The position numbers and the translations under genes are program-made. Below are positions 33,751-44,500 of a DNA stretch of 64,000 bases, piece by piece (positions within the stretch are counted from its first letter, which is position 1; every line of letters begins with the position of its first letter). The notes beneath the pieces are model-generated. The model had not been told where the DNA came from and did not search any database. It saw only the letters and a program-made list of their open reading frames with translations. Source of the stretch: Mesostigma viride (taxonomy: Eukaryota > Streptophyta > Mesostigmatophyceae > Mesostigmatales > Mesostigmataceae); NCBI GenBank assembly GCA_009746045.1, contig RPFO01000389.1, positions 2,377,638 through 2,441,637 of the forward strand, in the 5' to 3' direction.

Positions 33751-34175
33751 AGGGTTATGCCGTACTAGTACATGCAGTACGATTGTACGGGGCAGTGTTA
33801 TGCCATATTGTCATGGTCCCCACAAGTGTAGGTCTGATGGAATGCCTGCCAACAGTGGAGCTGTTAGGTGGTTGTTCAATTAATTATTCATTCATGACCC
33901 ATTTTGATATAGGATGATCAGATTTGATAGCTCGTTGTCTCATTCATGCATGGTAATGGTTGTCATTGTTCTGACTTGACTGCACCTTGCCATGAGTGGT
34001 GACCATGCATAACTAAACCCTAAAGCCTTAAACCCAAAAGGCCCTTTCATAACCATGCTCTAAAGGCCCAATTGCACAGTGGCGTATTTTGCCGACGTAT
34101 TCTGCCGGGGTCCACGTATATACTCGTATTTTGGAGGCCGACGTATTTGACGTACCGACGTATTTCACAACCTGG

Positions 34176-34183
34176 GCCTGAGT
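34176..34183 (+). repeat. hAT target-site duplication, right
   Basis: GCCTGAGT, identical to 30959-30966. Confidence 0.95.
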
Positions 34184-34228
34184 GGTTCCAGCAGCCATAT
34201 CTGCGTGTGTTGTCTTCAGTGTTCTATA

Positions 34229-35608
34229 ATGCTTCGTAACACGCGCGGGAGCGGCAGCGGGAGCGGGGCGGGGGATGGCGGTGGTGAAGCAAGGGCGGAT
34301 ACTGGAGGCCCCGCCAGCGTCGTGCCAGAGGGACAGCCAATCCCAACGGCAGAGGGCGCAAATGGCAGGGGGGCATCCAACCGGAAACGGAAGGAGGTGG
34401 CACAAGGGGAGGAGCGTGCAGGGTGGCCAACCGACGGCGTGGTGCTGACGGGGGTGGGCCAGGAGGAGCCAGAACGTCAAGGCCCGGGTAAGAGACCACG
34501 TGTGACTGACTCTGTTGTCCCTCCACCTGCATCTAATGTTTCTGGGCCTTCAGCAGCGGTAGGGGTTCCTGCCATTGGTAGTGACCCTCGTGCTTTGCCT
34601 GGGACTAGACCTCACATGAGTGCTGTGGCTGTGATGAATGGCCAGAAGCCTCTCAAGCCTCCTGTGGGACAGGAAGAGCTAGACAAGTGGTTGGAGGATA
34701 TGGAGCTGGTAGCATGCTCTGTAGATCCCACTGTCAACCTTGTGCAGGTATTCCACACATCCACGACTAATAGGGATTCCAGTGAGCGTGTGAGGGACAA
34801 GGCTAGGCAAGCTGTCAAGGACAAGCTGACCTGGACTCAGTTCCTAGAGGGCCTACGTCAGGAGTTCTCTGATAAGGTGCTCAACCTCACTAATCACTAT
34901 AAGCTCAGCTATGATACCTTTGAGATCAAGGGCACAGTAGCTGAGGAGCTGCAACGGCTCACACGCATCAGGGAGAAGGGGGCCAAGCATGGCTTCTTGC
35001 TGACTGACAGAGCAGTGGCAGACTACTTCCTGGATCGCATGGGGCTGAGTGTGGATGGGAGAAATGCAGCTAGGATGTTTTCTGATCAGACAGATGGGAC
35101 ATGGACAGCCTTGCAAAGGGTTATTTTCAATATCCGTCCATCTACTGATGCTGCTTGCAAGGCAATCAAGGTCGCAGGTGCCTCTTCAGCCTCCGCTAAC
35201 CAGGTCCATGGTGACGCTCCTGGGCAAGGGGCCCGGGCAGATCCCAGGCCTAGTAGGCGTCAGAGGGCTAACAGGCGCAGGCAGAATGGTAACCAGGGTG
35301 GCAAGGGCCAGCAGCAGGGATCCAAAGGCAAGGGTCAGCAGCAGGCTGGGGGTCACCAAGGTGGTCAGCAGAACAAGGGTGGCCAAGGGCAAGGCAAGAG
35401 CCAGGGCCAGGGCACCCAGGCCAGTCAGAGCAGCCAGAACCAGGGTGGTCTGAAGCAGACTACTGCTGGGAAGGATGACAAGTGCTTTGGCTGTGGCAGG
35501 ACGGGTCATTGGCGACGTGACTGCCCAGACCAGGCCAAGTCTGCTGGAGCAGGCTCTGGCCAGGGGGGTAAGCCATGGCTTGAGGTGTTGTCCCCTGTAA
35601 ATAGTTAA
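34229..35608 (+). CDS. gag: Gag of element D (459 aa)
   Basis: ATG at 34229 (MLRNTRGSGSGSG). Colinear with A1 Gag: Gly-rich start, PGTRPHMSAVAVMNGQK core, Gln/Gly/Lys-rich basic region and CFGCGRTGHWRRDC knuckle. The codon that is TGA at the end of A-family Gag is TGG here, so the frame runs 11 codons further to TAA at 35606-35608. Pol again continues in the same frame beyond that stop. It is the only intact ORF left in D and could be supplied in trans. Confidence 0.88.
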   Translation: MLRNTRGSGSGSGAGDGGGEARADTGGPASVVPEGQPIPTAEGANGRGASNRKRKEVAQGEERAGWPTDGVVLTGVGQEEPERQGPGKRPRVTDSVVPPPASNVSGPSAAVGVPAIGSDPRALPGTRPHMSAVAVMNGQKPLKPPVGQEELDKWLEDMELVACSVDPTVNLVQVFHTSTTNRDSSERVRDKARQAVKDKLTWTQFLEGLRQEFSDKVLNLTNHYKLSYDTFEIKGTVAEELQRLTRIREKGAKHGFLLTDRAVADYFLDRMGLSVDGRNAARMFSDQTDGTWTALQRVIFNIRPSTDAACKAIKVAGASSASANQVHGDAPGQGARADPRPSRRQRANRRRQNGNQGGKGQQQGSKGKGQQQAGGHQGGQQNKGGQGQGKSQGQGTQASQSSQNQGGLKQTTAGKDDKCFGCGRTGHWRRDCPDQAKSAGAGSGQGGKPWLEVLSPVNS

Positions 35609-36115
35609 ACACCCCAAGTGGGACAGACATCAGTTGTACACAGTAATGGGGGTGTCCCTCTTGTGCAGCAGCAAGGGGTTGGGAATGATGAAATGCTTCC
35701 ACTCAATGATTGCAATAACGCTGCTGCAGCAGTGGAATTCCCTGTGCCTGTGGCAGGTGCAGGGTCTCCAGTTGATGGGGTTGGCTCTGGGAGTCAAGCC
35801 GCCAGACTGGAAGGACCTGCTGCTCCCGTGGGAACCGGGGCTGGCTCTGGGAGCCGAGCTTACTTGGAGGAGGTCCCTGGAGCAAGAGATAAGCAGGTGG
35901 GTCGTGCTGTCCCAAGCACACAGTCTTTGTCACGTTCCTCATTGAGCAGCCAGGCTGACAGGGGGTTGAGCTATGCTCAGGCTGGAAACACTCTACACCA
36001 TATCTTTTGCCATTCTAAGCAGGCAGAGATATTTGCTTGGAAGATTGGCAGGGAGCCTTTGCTTGAGGCCTGCAGTGCAGCTGCTCAGAGTTGTTGTGTC
36101 TGTCAGGAGAATGTA
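35609..36115 (+). pseudogene. pol: Start of Pol of element D (interrupted)
   Basis: In frame after the gag TAA; 35618 onward encodes the linker and integrase zinc region (LHHIFCHSKQAEIF...CCVCQEN) up to the 8-kb insertion at 36116. In D the conserved GHSK histidine context is CHSK. The remaining integrase piece is at 44113-44500. Confidence 0.85.
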
Positions 36116-36300
36116 CAGGGTCAGCTCACTTCCTTAGTGATTTCGGCACCTCAATTAGTGACAATTTTCGGTTCATTAGTACGGTTTACCCGAGAAATCT
36201 GGTCGGATACTGATTAGTGACAATTCGTACCCGACCAAATCCGATCCGAAAGCACTAACGACGCGAATAATTAGTACATGCAACTCACTTCATTAGTATG
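36116..36300. repeat. Left end of the 8-kb element with repeated TTAGT motifs
   Basis: Six TTAGT pentamers occur within about 185 nt, in contexts such as CCTTAGTGATTTC, CAATTAGTGAC and TCATTAGTACGG. Likely transposase-binding subterminal repeats. Confidence 0.65.
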
Positions 36301-37439
36301 ATGGCGAGGTCGTCAGCTCGTGGAGCTATGGAGACGGCATTTCCCATTCTTGCTGCGAAAACAATCGTTTCAGAAAGAAATCTGTGAAAAATCTCGTGCT
36401 TATGTGTATAATTGCTACATTTCTCAGTCTGCATCGCTCCACGCTGAGGTTGGAGTCATGCATATAGCGACCGATTGCGATGATCAAAGAATGAAAAACT
36501 GAGCTATCCGGAATCGTGTGAATCGTGTGCCTACAGCTGCCTACGTGACGCGATCACTTCAAAAAGGCGTCGAATGCGGGATACATCCATGGGCTCCATC
36601 GTACAGCATTTTTGGGGCGGACCGAGGTAGCTGCCGGTGGGAATGCTGTGAGAATACTGCGGAAACGTGCGTAAGTGAAAACTGGATGCTGCTTGACCTC
36701 CGGAGCATCTGGTGAGCCGCAGTTCTGGTTTAGGGTGATAGGGTGGTTGAAAATGGAGGTCTAGTCAGGGTTTCTTATTGTTTGTTGCGTTTCTTGCTGG
36801 AATTTTATTTTCCGGTGCTGTCGGTGGCCGCTGAAGAAATTCTTTGCGGGACCTAGGATGTGTGCTGTCCTTCCGTCTGGCACCGCTGCCGTGGATTCGA
36901 CGGCCGCAAACACCTGCATTGATAAATTGCCGCACCTGACTGCGTCAATGTTATGGATGCTCAGGGTATTATGGCGCCTTGAGTGTCATGTTGTCCATAC
37001 GTCTTGCATATGGCATTCATCTATGTAACCTTTTGCCTCTTGCTGTTGGTTGCTTTGCTTTTATGCGCTTTATTTCATTTCCTTGGTGGGATTAGCCTGT
37101 GGAAGGCGGCCTCCCTCCTGCATCCTGTGTCGGCAGACATACTGACAGGCAGGATGAAGTGCATGCAGGCAGAGGGGCAGGCGAACAGCCGTTTATATTT
37201 GCACACATGCTTGCCGCTGGTACGCTAGTTTGCGTGTATCTTTGCATGGTCATGTTTTGGCAGGCCTGGACAGATATGTTCAAATATGGTCGCATGCGTG
37301 CATGCACGCATGCATGAATGGGTTTACGCATGTTGCCAGCCACATAGGTAGGCACGTGGGAACGCTCGCAAGCTGACAACACTACCAGGTCAGGCTGGTC
37401 TGGACCTGGAAGACACACAGGAGGCAGGCAGCCTTGGAT

Positions 37440-38476
37440 GGTGTGGGAGGGAGGGAGGGAGGGAGGGAGGGAGGGAGGGAGGGAGGGGGAGGGAGGAGGG
37501 AGGGAGGGAGGGAGGGGGAGGGAGGGAGGGAGGGAGGGAGGGAGGGAGGGAGGGAGGAGGGAGGGAGGGAGGGAGGGAGGGAGGGAGGAGGGAGGGAGGG
37601 AGGGAGGGAGGGAGGGAGGGAGGGAGGGAGGGAGGGAGGGAGGAGGGAGGGAGGAGGAGGGAGGGAGGGAGGGAGGGAGGGAGGGAGGGAGGGAGGGGAG
37701 GAGGAGGGAGGAGGGAGGGAGGAGGAGGGAGGGAGGGAGGAGGGAGGGAGGGAGGGAGGAGGGGGAGGGAGGGAGGGAGGGAGGGAGGGAGGGAGGGAGG
37801 GAGGGAGGGAGGGAGGGAGGGAGGGAGGGAGGGAGGGAGGAGGGAGGGAGGGAGGGAGGGAGGGAGGGAGGGAGGGAGGGAGGGAGGGAGGGAGGGAGGG
37901 AGGGAGGGAGGGAGGGAGGGAGGGAGGGAGGGAGGAGGGAGGGAGGGAGGGAGGGAGGGAGGGAGGGAGGGAGGGAGGGAGGGAGGGAGGGAGGGAGGGA
38001 GGGAGGGAGGGAGGGAGGGAGGGAGGGAGGAGGGAGGGAGGGAGGAGGGAGGGAGGGAGGGAGGGAGGGAGGGAGGGGAGGGAGGGAGGGAGGGAGGAGG
38101 GAGGGAGGGAGGGAGGGAGGGAGGGAGGAGGGAGGGAGGGAGGGAGGGAGGGAGGGAGGGAGGGAGGGAGGGAGGAGGGAGGGAGGGAGGGAGGGAGGGA
38201 GAGGGAGGGAGGGAGGGAGGGAGGGAGGGAGGGAGGGAGGGAGGGAGGGAGGAGGGAGGGAGGGAGGGAGGGAGGGAGGGAGGGAGGGAGGGAGGGAGGG
38301 AGGGAGGGAGGGAGGAGGGAGGGAGGGAGGGAGGGAGGGAGGGAGGGAGGGAGGGGAGGAGGGATGGATGGAGGGAGGGAGGGACTCAGGGAGGGAGGGA
38401 GGGAGGGAGGGAGGGAGGGAGGAGGGAGGGAGGGAGGGAGGGAGGGAGGGAGGAAGGGAGGGAGGAAGGGAGGGCA
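37440..38476 (+). repeat. (GGGA)n polypurine tract, about 1 kb
   Basis: Almost pure G/A on the plus strand: GGGA tetramers interrupted by GGA trimers, with rare pyrimidines (GGGATGGATGG and GGGACTCAGGG near 38361-38390). It opens long spurious frames on both strands (Gly/Arg/Glu repeats, Ser/Leu/Pro repeats), none of them genes. Confidence 0.97.
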
Positions 38477-38478
38477 TG

Positions 38479-38512
38479 ACTGCGTGCGTGCGTGCGTGCG
38501 TGCGTGCGTGTG

Positions 38513-38608
<96 letters not shown>

Positions 38609-38660
38609 TGTGTGCGTGCGTGCGTGCGTGTGTGCGTGCGTGCGTGCGTGTATGCCTGGG
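38479..38660 (+). repeat. (GTGC)n microsatellite
   Basis: GTGC tetramers with a few TGTGTGC variants, directly following the GGGA tract. Confidence 0.97.
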
Positions 38661-38735
38661 TGGGTGGGCACGTGTTCGGGTGGGTGTGGGTATAATACCT
38701 AATACCTAATGCACCAATTTGGTGCATTGTGTGTG

Positions 38736-38810
38736 GTTGTATGGGTGGGTGGGTGGGTGGGGGTGGGTGGGTGGGTGGGTGGGTGGGTGGGTGGGTGGGT
38801 GGGTGGATAA
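38736..38810 (+). repeat. (GGGT)n microsatellite
   Basis: GGGT/GGTG tetramer run followed by GGATAAGGTGTGC. G-rich and quadruplex-capable. Confidence 0.95.
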
Positions 38811-38935
38811 GGTGTGCTATTTATTATCATTAGCCAAACACCATTCCTGTTAACAAAATAAGGTGTGCTATTTATTATCATTAGCCAAACACCATTCCTG
38901 CCAAACACCATTAGCCAAACACCATGCCAAACTAA
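38808..38935 (+). repeat. Short tandem duplication (about 54-bp unit)
   Basis: AAGGTGTGCTATTTATTATC followed by ATTAGCCAAACACCATTCCTG occurs twice, then partial CCAAACACCAT units. Confidence 0.9.
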
Positions 38936-38977
38936 GTCAATTTTGAGGACCTAGGCATGGATCCCCACTTTGGTACC

Positions 38978-39230
38978 ATTAATTAATTAATTAATTAGAC
39001 TCGTGCTCCCGTTGGGGAGTCACGGAGCATTAACCCCGATGGATGGATGGATGGATGGACGCATTGTCTAGCGCGCTTCCCGCATGTTTGCAAACGCGGG
39101 CGCTTCCCCACGGGAGGGGGTTCGTTGTCCTCTATGACCTGGGCCCACTTGGCCTTGTCCATCATCTTGTTCCAAATCACGGAGAGTCCTACTAGGCCCC
39201 CCATGTCCTCTACTAGCTGTTCTTTGAAGG
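38978..39230 (-). mobile_element. LINE 3'-end fragment
   Basis: Inverted match to the LINE end at 46620-47477: an AATTAATT tail, TCGTGCTCCCGTTGGGGAGT, a short (GGAT)4 tract, then sequence matching the terminal LINE region (ACCTGGGCCCACTTGGCC). Here the tetranucleotide tract has only about 4-5 units versus about 135 in the other copy. It lies inside the 8-kb element. Confidence 0.85.
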
Positions 39231-39239
39231 TACTATTGA

Positions 39240-41815
39240 AGACACCTTCAAGCCCGTGGGCCGTGATTCATGTCAAACACCATTCTGAAATCCGTTGGAC
39301 GCATGACTACCGCCGGTTGATAAATAGCTACGTTTCATTAACTAATTCATGTAGGGGTCCGGACGGACCGGAATTATTTCGCGCCAAAAAATTCGCGCCG
39401 GTACCCCGGCGGCACGTGAAATTGTGGTGCACGATGCGCGTAACCCTTGCGCCAAGTTGGCCATGGCGACGTGTGTTAGGTAATAAATGCAGTAATATGG
39501 CAATAAGACCGCAGAAAATTATGCAGATGCGTCAAATCAAAGTTTCATCATGATCTTGCGTAGCCGAAGATGCATTATTGACGAGATCGATGCCATTTTT
39601 CATCCGCGTTTGCGAGGCGGTCTGGCGCGGAAATCTTGCCGCAACGAATAAGCAGCAATACATGCCTACAGCGATAATTACAAAGGTTCTTAGTCCCTAG
39701 CGATGCAGAAAGCAACGTTCATAACGGGGAGATCGAAAATGTTAAAGAACCTTTTATTTTATTACTTTTCCTCGTCATTTTCGGAAAGAAAACGCCAGGT
39801 CCTGCTTTATGCGCTGTCAACCCGTCCATGGGTGGCTGGCATTTCTTGCGCGCCTTGTCAGGAAAGATAGCATGCCATTGTACGTCTATTATCCAGTGGT
39901 TACCCCCGAAGTCTATTGCGTTTAGAAATCCCTTTATTCTAAGCTTTCAGCACGGTTTCCTGGAAGGGTGCGTTGTTTTGTTCGCCGCTTGCTGCATGCA
40001 CGTCTCTAGTTTTCCGGCAGCTTTCAACCGATTCGCTTACGTTATGCGTGGCAAGCTCTGAAATCCTGTCTAGGATTGGGTAATATCAAGGTAAGCTGCT
40101 ACGTTAATGTAATGATATATGGAAGGATTTGGATGGCAGAGTGCTTATATTGCATATTCAACACGTACCCCGGCATGCCTCGAGGGCGGCATGCAACAAG
40201 CTGGCGAGCATATGAACCGTGCGTCTCAACGTGCTGGGAAACAAGGTGGCTATACTTCTCTTGCTGGCCATGCTTTGTATATGTGTAAGCTATGCTTACG
40301 TGTGTGTCCTCTTTAGATTTGTGGATCACAGCCACTATGCTTCACAATCAATGTGCTCTCAAGGATGCTAGCCATGCTTATGAGGATGGCTGCAAGCCAT
40401 TTCTCTTATGGCTTTGCTGTATTTCGTGTTTGCGCTTACAGTTCTGTTTTGTTGGTTGGTTTTTGAACGGGGTGATGTGAACCTGCAGGGTTAGAACATT
40501 GTGTTATTATTGCTGGTTGATTGAGGCATCATCCTCTACTCTAAGTCAGCATAGCACGTGTAGATGAGCATGCTGTTTATGCACCTTATTGTTGAGCATG
40601 GTTTACAACCATGGTGAGGTGTGGGGTGTGGCTAGCATGTACGAGTCACCCATCTAATCCCACATGTTTCTGTTGCTATTGAACGTTGCTTGGGCCTCTA
40701 AACATTTCTGTTATTACCAATGAAGATTGCCAACTATGCTACCATAGTGTGGTGCTGCATGCTATGAATGACCTCTCTAGTACTCAAGGCTCATGCTCAG
40801 CTTGATCCTGCATTTGGTGGCTGTTTGTATAACTCAATTGGCAGCCGTCTATGTTAGGATTCTGATGATTTGTGGTGGGCAGGTGATGAAAAGGGTTATG
40901 TTTGAGCTCATGCCAGTCTATACTAGGGTTGAGGGGTGGCAGTTGAGGACACTAGTTTATGCCATCAGTCTAGCTCAGAATGACCTGAATTTTGATTCCA
41001 AGATAGTTTGCATGATAAATAACTTGCTGGCACCTTGTTTGCCCCACTTGGTGGTGGGCAAGGTTGTGATTGGTGCAGCCATTTGGAATAAAACCGTATT
41101 TTCGTGCATTTTTTTTTTCATACGAAAGAACATAACTGTTCACATACGTGGTCAGAATGAGCTGAAAATTGGTCCCATTGATATTCCCACCCTGTGGAAG
41201 TTATTTTTATCTCCCTGGGCCCAACCCATGCGTATTTGATTTGATTTTTTTTTTTAGTCACAAAAAAGACGTATTTTTCGGTAAACTGCATAAGTATGCC
41301 CAGACGTGCGATTTTGGTGCTGCAAATTAGCTCCATTCTTTGGTCTGGGTGGGGATTTGACAAAAATATGGTGTTTGGTACACAAGTGTGGGGGGGTTGT
41401 CCTAGGCAATCCGTGCTTTTAGGGGGTGTGCGCGCCAAAAAAAGCTCCGTGCACATGTATTGTGATGGGCCTTGAACTCAACAAGTAGCCAGATGCATGC
41501 CCAAGGGTCATATTTATGGTCCCCCATCATAATTTGCATTGCCAGAATGGGTATTGAGTGCAAAACATGTGTATTCAATTTGGGGGGGGGCAGGTCCGTC
41601 CGGACCCCTTAACTAGGTAGGTAGATGGTTTTCTCCTTGACAAATTAATTAATACAAGTAATATGGTTTTCTCTTTGATATACAAATAGCCTGCGCTGGT
41701 TGTCTCCTTGATACAAATAGTGGCCATGGTAATGGCACTGTGGCAATGGTAAATTAAAAAATGTATATAAGCATGCTGCCGTTGGGAAGACATTGAGCAC
41801 AGTAAGCATCGTGGT
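39240..41815. other. No recognisable gene in the 8-kb element interior
   Basis: AT-richer sequence with scattered short frames (the longest about 150 codons) that show no domains, no repeats to other parts of the window and no obvious splice structure. Confidence 0.6.
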
Positions 41816-41917
41816 TTGTATCCCTATCTTACGCCGTTGCACAAAGAGAATAAGGGGCAGGGACGCCTTGTGTGGCAATCGATAAGAATGTTACACTTTG
41901 ATCTCATGTGGGGGGTG

Positions 41918-42905
41918 GCTGGCATGCATGCGTGCGTGTGTGGGGGGCTGGCATGCGTGCGTGAGTGTGTGGGGTGGCTGGCATGCGTGTGGGTTTTTTG
42001 GGGTGGCTGGCATGCATGCATGCATGCATGTGGGGGGGCTTGCATGCATGCGTTGGTTTGTGGGGGGCTGCCATGCGTGAGTGGGTGTGGGGGGGCTGCC
42101 ATGCGTGCGTGGGTGTGTGGGGGGCTGGCATGCGTGCGTGGGTGTGGGGGGGGGGCTGGCATCCGTGCGTGGTGTGGGAGGGGCTGGCATGCGTGCGTGT
42201 GTGTGTGGGGGGGGCTGGCATGCGTGCGTGGCCGTGGGGGGGAGCTGGCAGCCATGCATGCATGTGGGGCAGGGCGGGCTGCCATGCATGCGTGGGTGTG
42301 GCGGGTGGCTGGCATGCATGCGTGTGTGGGGGGGGGCTGGCATGCGTGCGTGGCCGTGGGGGGAGCTGCCATGCATGCATGTGGGGCGGGGCGGGCTGCC
42401 ATGCATGCGTGGGTGTGGGGTGTGGCTGGCACGCATGCGTGGGTTTGTGGGGGGCTGGCATGCATGCGTGGGTGTGGGGGTGGCTGGCATGCGTGCGTGG
42501 GTTTGTGGAGGGGCTGGCATGCCTCCGTGTGGGTGTGTGGAGGGGCTGGCATGCATGCGGGGGGAGGGGGGGAGCTGCCATGCATGCGTGCGTTTAGGGT
42601 GGGCTGGCATGCGCGTGCGTGGGTTCGTGGGGTGGCTGGCATGCATGCGTGCATGTGGGGGATGGCTGGCATGCATGCGTGCGTGTGGGGGGGGCTGGCA
42701 TGCGTGGGTGAGTGTGTGGGGTGGCTGGCATGCGTGCGTGGTTTTTTGGGGTGGCTGGCATGCATGCATGTGGGGGGGGGCTTGCATGCGTGCGTTGGTT
42801 TGTGGGGGGGCTGCCATGCGTGCGTGGGTGTGTGGGGGGGCTGCCATGCGTGCGTGGGTGTGTGTGGGGGCTGGCATGCGTGCGTGGGTGTGGGGGGGGG
42901 CAGGC
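41918..42905 (+). repeat. GGCTGGCATGCGTGCGTG minisatellite
   Basis: About 1 kb of degenerate 30-45 bp units, each with GGCTGGCATGC(A/G)TGCGTG followed by a GT-rich and G-rich stretch. GCATGC cores and alternating purine-pyrimidine TGCGTG could adopt Z-DNA. The open frames in it are artefacts. Confidence 0.95.
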
Positions 42906-43149
42906 ATAGACACATTCACATTGGCATGGATAGGCATGAATGCTTTGGTTTAGTAGACCATACGTTAACTGCTGTATGCATGCATCGGGCAAACGAGTGA
43001 GAAACAAATCAGAACGCTGCTAACCAAGTGCTAACCAACTGGCCAGATATGCTTCGAATGCTTCACATCCTTCGTTTGGACAGAAACACCTAATTTTGAC
43101 AGACACAGGTGCAGAACTAAATGGCAACACACATATGTATACACTAGAC

Positions 43150-43638
43150 TTACTGGGCTGTCTTGCCCTCCACCATCCTGGGCACCGCCTTTGCCGTCTT
43201 CTTGCCCGTCTTCATCTGTTGCACCCTGGCGGGATTCTTCAGCCACCCCCTGACGGTGTTGGGGTGAACGTCCTTCTCTGCGCACCACTTCGTCAAAAAT
43301 CCGCGCTCCTGCATGCTGTCCTTGACCGCTACAAAGTCATCCACCAGTTTCACCTTCTCATCATTAGAGCGAAAGATGTGCTTCGTTCGCTTGCGCTTCA
43401 TCGGGGAGGGGAGAGGCTCGTGCAGCGTGAACGCCTCCTTTCCGGCCTGCGCAGCGGCGTTCGCGTCTGCAGTGGCAATGGCAGCTGCAGGCACGGCTGG
43501 CTCCGGCTCAGCACTGCCGGCAGCTGCCATTGCCGCCTGCAGAATGTCAGCATGCTTACCAGGGGATACCTGTCCCAGAAAACCTTTGACCCCCTTTACG
43601 ATATTGGCATATTTTTCCCTCCACCCGACGTCGGACAT
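43150..43638 (-). CDS. Helix-turn-helix protein, possible transposase N-terminal remnant (162 aa)
   Basis: ATG at 43638 (MSDVGWREKYANIVK). An Ala-rich linker precedes a basic stretch (MKRKRTKHIF) and a predicted helix-turn-helix (residues about 95-150: DEKVKLVDDFVAV...KWCAEKDVHPNTVRGWLKN), the pattern of psq/CENP-B-type DNA-binding domains used by pogo-like transposases. It lies on the minus strand near the right end of the 8-kb element. There is no catalytic DDE domain. It may be the decayed N-terminus of the element's transposase or a captured host exon. The family call is tentative. Confidence 0.5.
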   Translation of the reverse strand: MSDVGWREKYANIVKGVKGFLGQVSPGKHADILQAAMAAAGSAEPEPAVPAAAIATADANAAAQAGKEAFTLHEPLPSPMKRKRTKHIFRSNDEKVKLVDDFVAVKDSMQERGFLTKWCAEKDVHPNTVRGWLKNPARVQQMKTGKKTAKAVPRMVEGKTAQ

Positions 43639-43799
43639 TATTATGTTGCCGACAGTGCCCAAATTAATTGCAACCACACTCTTGATTATTGTTTATCAGC
43701 CACAAAAAAACGTCTACTCGCTTGCGGTGGCCATCGCTGCACGCAACACAGAAGGACGCACAATATGTAACAGGCTGGCATCAGTGACGCTGGAGTTCG

Positions 43800-44110
43800 C
43801 TTCGTTAGTGCCAGAATCGCTTCGTTAGTGCCAGAATCGCTTCTATAGTGTGAATTCGCTTCATTAGTACAATGAATTCGGCTCGTTAGTCTGACATCAT
43901 TCAATTTGCTAATAATCATGCGAATGGTTAGTACGTTACTTCCACTAATGACTCGGGTCTGACTGAAGACACTGAAGTCGAAACCCCCCAAATTCGACAG
44001 ATTAGTACGAGTATCCGATCGGACCCGGGATCGCAATCTCGAATCGTTAGTACAATCGAATTACTAATCTACCGAATTAGTGAAATCACTAAGGAAGTGA
44101 GCTGACCCTG
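43800..44110. repeat. Right end of the 8-kb element with repeated TTAGT motifs
   Basis: At least eight TTAGT motifs, including a tandem CGCTTCGTTAGTGCCAGAAT duplication (43799-43839), and others in the contexts CATTAGTAC, GGTTAGTACG and CGTTAGTAC. It closes with GAAATCACTAAGGAAGTGAG and CTGACCCTG. Confidence 0.65.
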
Positions 44111-44112
44111 TA

Positions 44113-44500
44113 ATTCGCCTCCCACAGTCCCATGCCAGAGAACCTGCTAGAGAGCGAGGCGATATCCAGGTGGGCATCCAGCATATCAGGGGCATGTATC
44201 TGTTGGTGGGGGTGGATAGGTTTAGCAGATATAGGTTGCTGACCATTCTACCTGGAATGCAAGAGCATCAGCTGTTGATGGGTCTCCAGTCTTTGTTGCC
44301 TGGCTTTGGGGTGTACACCAAGGTGCAAGCTGACTTGCAGTTTGACTGCTTGCTCAAGCTGGCTGACCAGCTTCCTTGTAAGTTGGTAGTGGTCCCTAGG
44401 GAATCCCATGGGCAGCAGGGAGCTGTAGAGAGATCTATACGTGAAGTAAAATCAGTGGTGCTAGCAGCTAGGAGTGCGCCTGTTGTGGCATCAGCTCTTA
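44113..44500 (+). pseudogene. pol: Integrase core fragment of element D
   Basis: Continues the D integrase: IRLPQSHAREPARER, then QHIRGMYLLVGVDRFSRY, VQADLQFDC and QQGAVERSIREVK, so the three catalytic acidic positions are retained. At VVASAL it jumps to 3' noncoding sequence (TTAAGGACTTTG) through a deletion with TCT microhomology. A-family copies have retropepsin-like, RT and RNase H here. Confidence 0.85.

Larger units (their letters stand above)
30967..34175 (+). mobile_element. hAT-superfamily DNA transposon (3209 bp)
   Basis: Bounded by an 8-bp target duplication (GCCTGAGT). Terminal inverted repeats start CCAGGTTGTGAAATACGT at both ends, with repeated TACG-type motifs inside them. It encodes a transposase with BED finger and hAT dimerisation region. 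A 77-bp-arm palindrome sits near its left end (31242-31395). Inserted in element D between ORF1 and gag. Confidence 0.95.
36116..44110. mobile_element. 8-kb inverted-repeat DNA element, TA target duplication
   Basis: Starts CAGGGTCAGCTCACTTCCTT and ends with its complement (about 30 bp of near-perfect inverted repeat, extending through TTAGTGATTTC). TA flanks both ends (36114-36115, 44111-44112). Removing the element and one TA restores the D integrase frame at the same length as A4 (ENVIRLP versus ENAVRLP). TA duplication and CAGGG ends fit the Tc1/mariner-pogo group. No DDE transposase is visible. The interior is mostly simple repeats, a LINE fragment and one HTH ORF. Confidence 0.85.

Noticed and set aside
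36320-37230. Small ORFs in the left part of the 8-kb element
   Set aside because: 60-80 codons, no domains and no homologue in the window.
37092-38709. Very long open frames across the GGGA and GTGC tracts (over 400 codons in several frames)
   Set aside because: They are products of simple repeats, open in multiple frames on both strands; no protein-like composition.
41918-42905. CRISPR-like array of repeats
   Set aside because: Units vary in length, have no unique spacers, and there are no cas genes; this is a eukaryotic minisatellite.
41816-43007. Frames rich in GMHAC/PTHA repeats
   Set aside because: Translation of the GCATGCGTGC minisatellite in all six frames.
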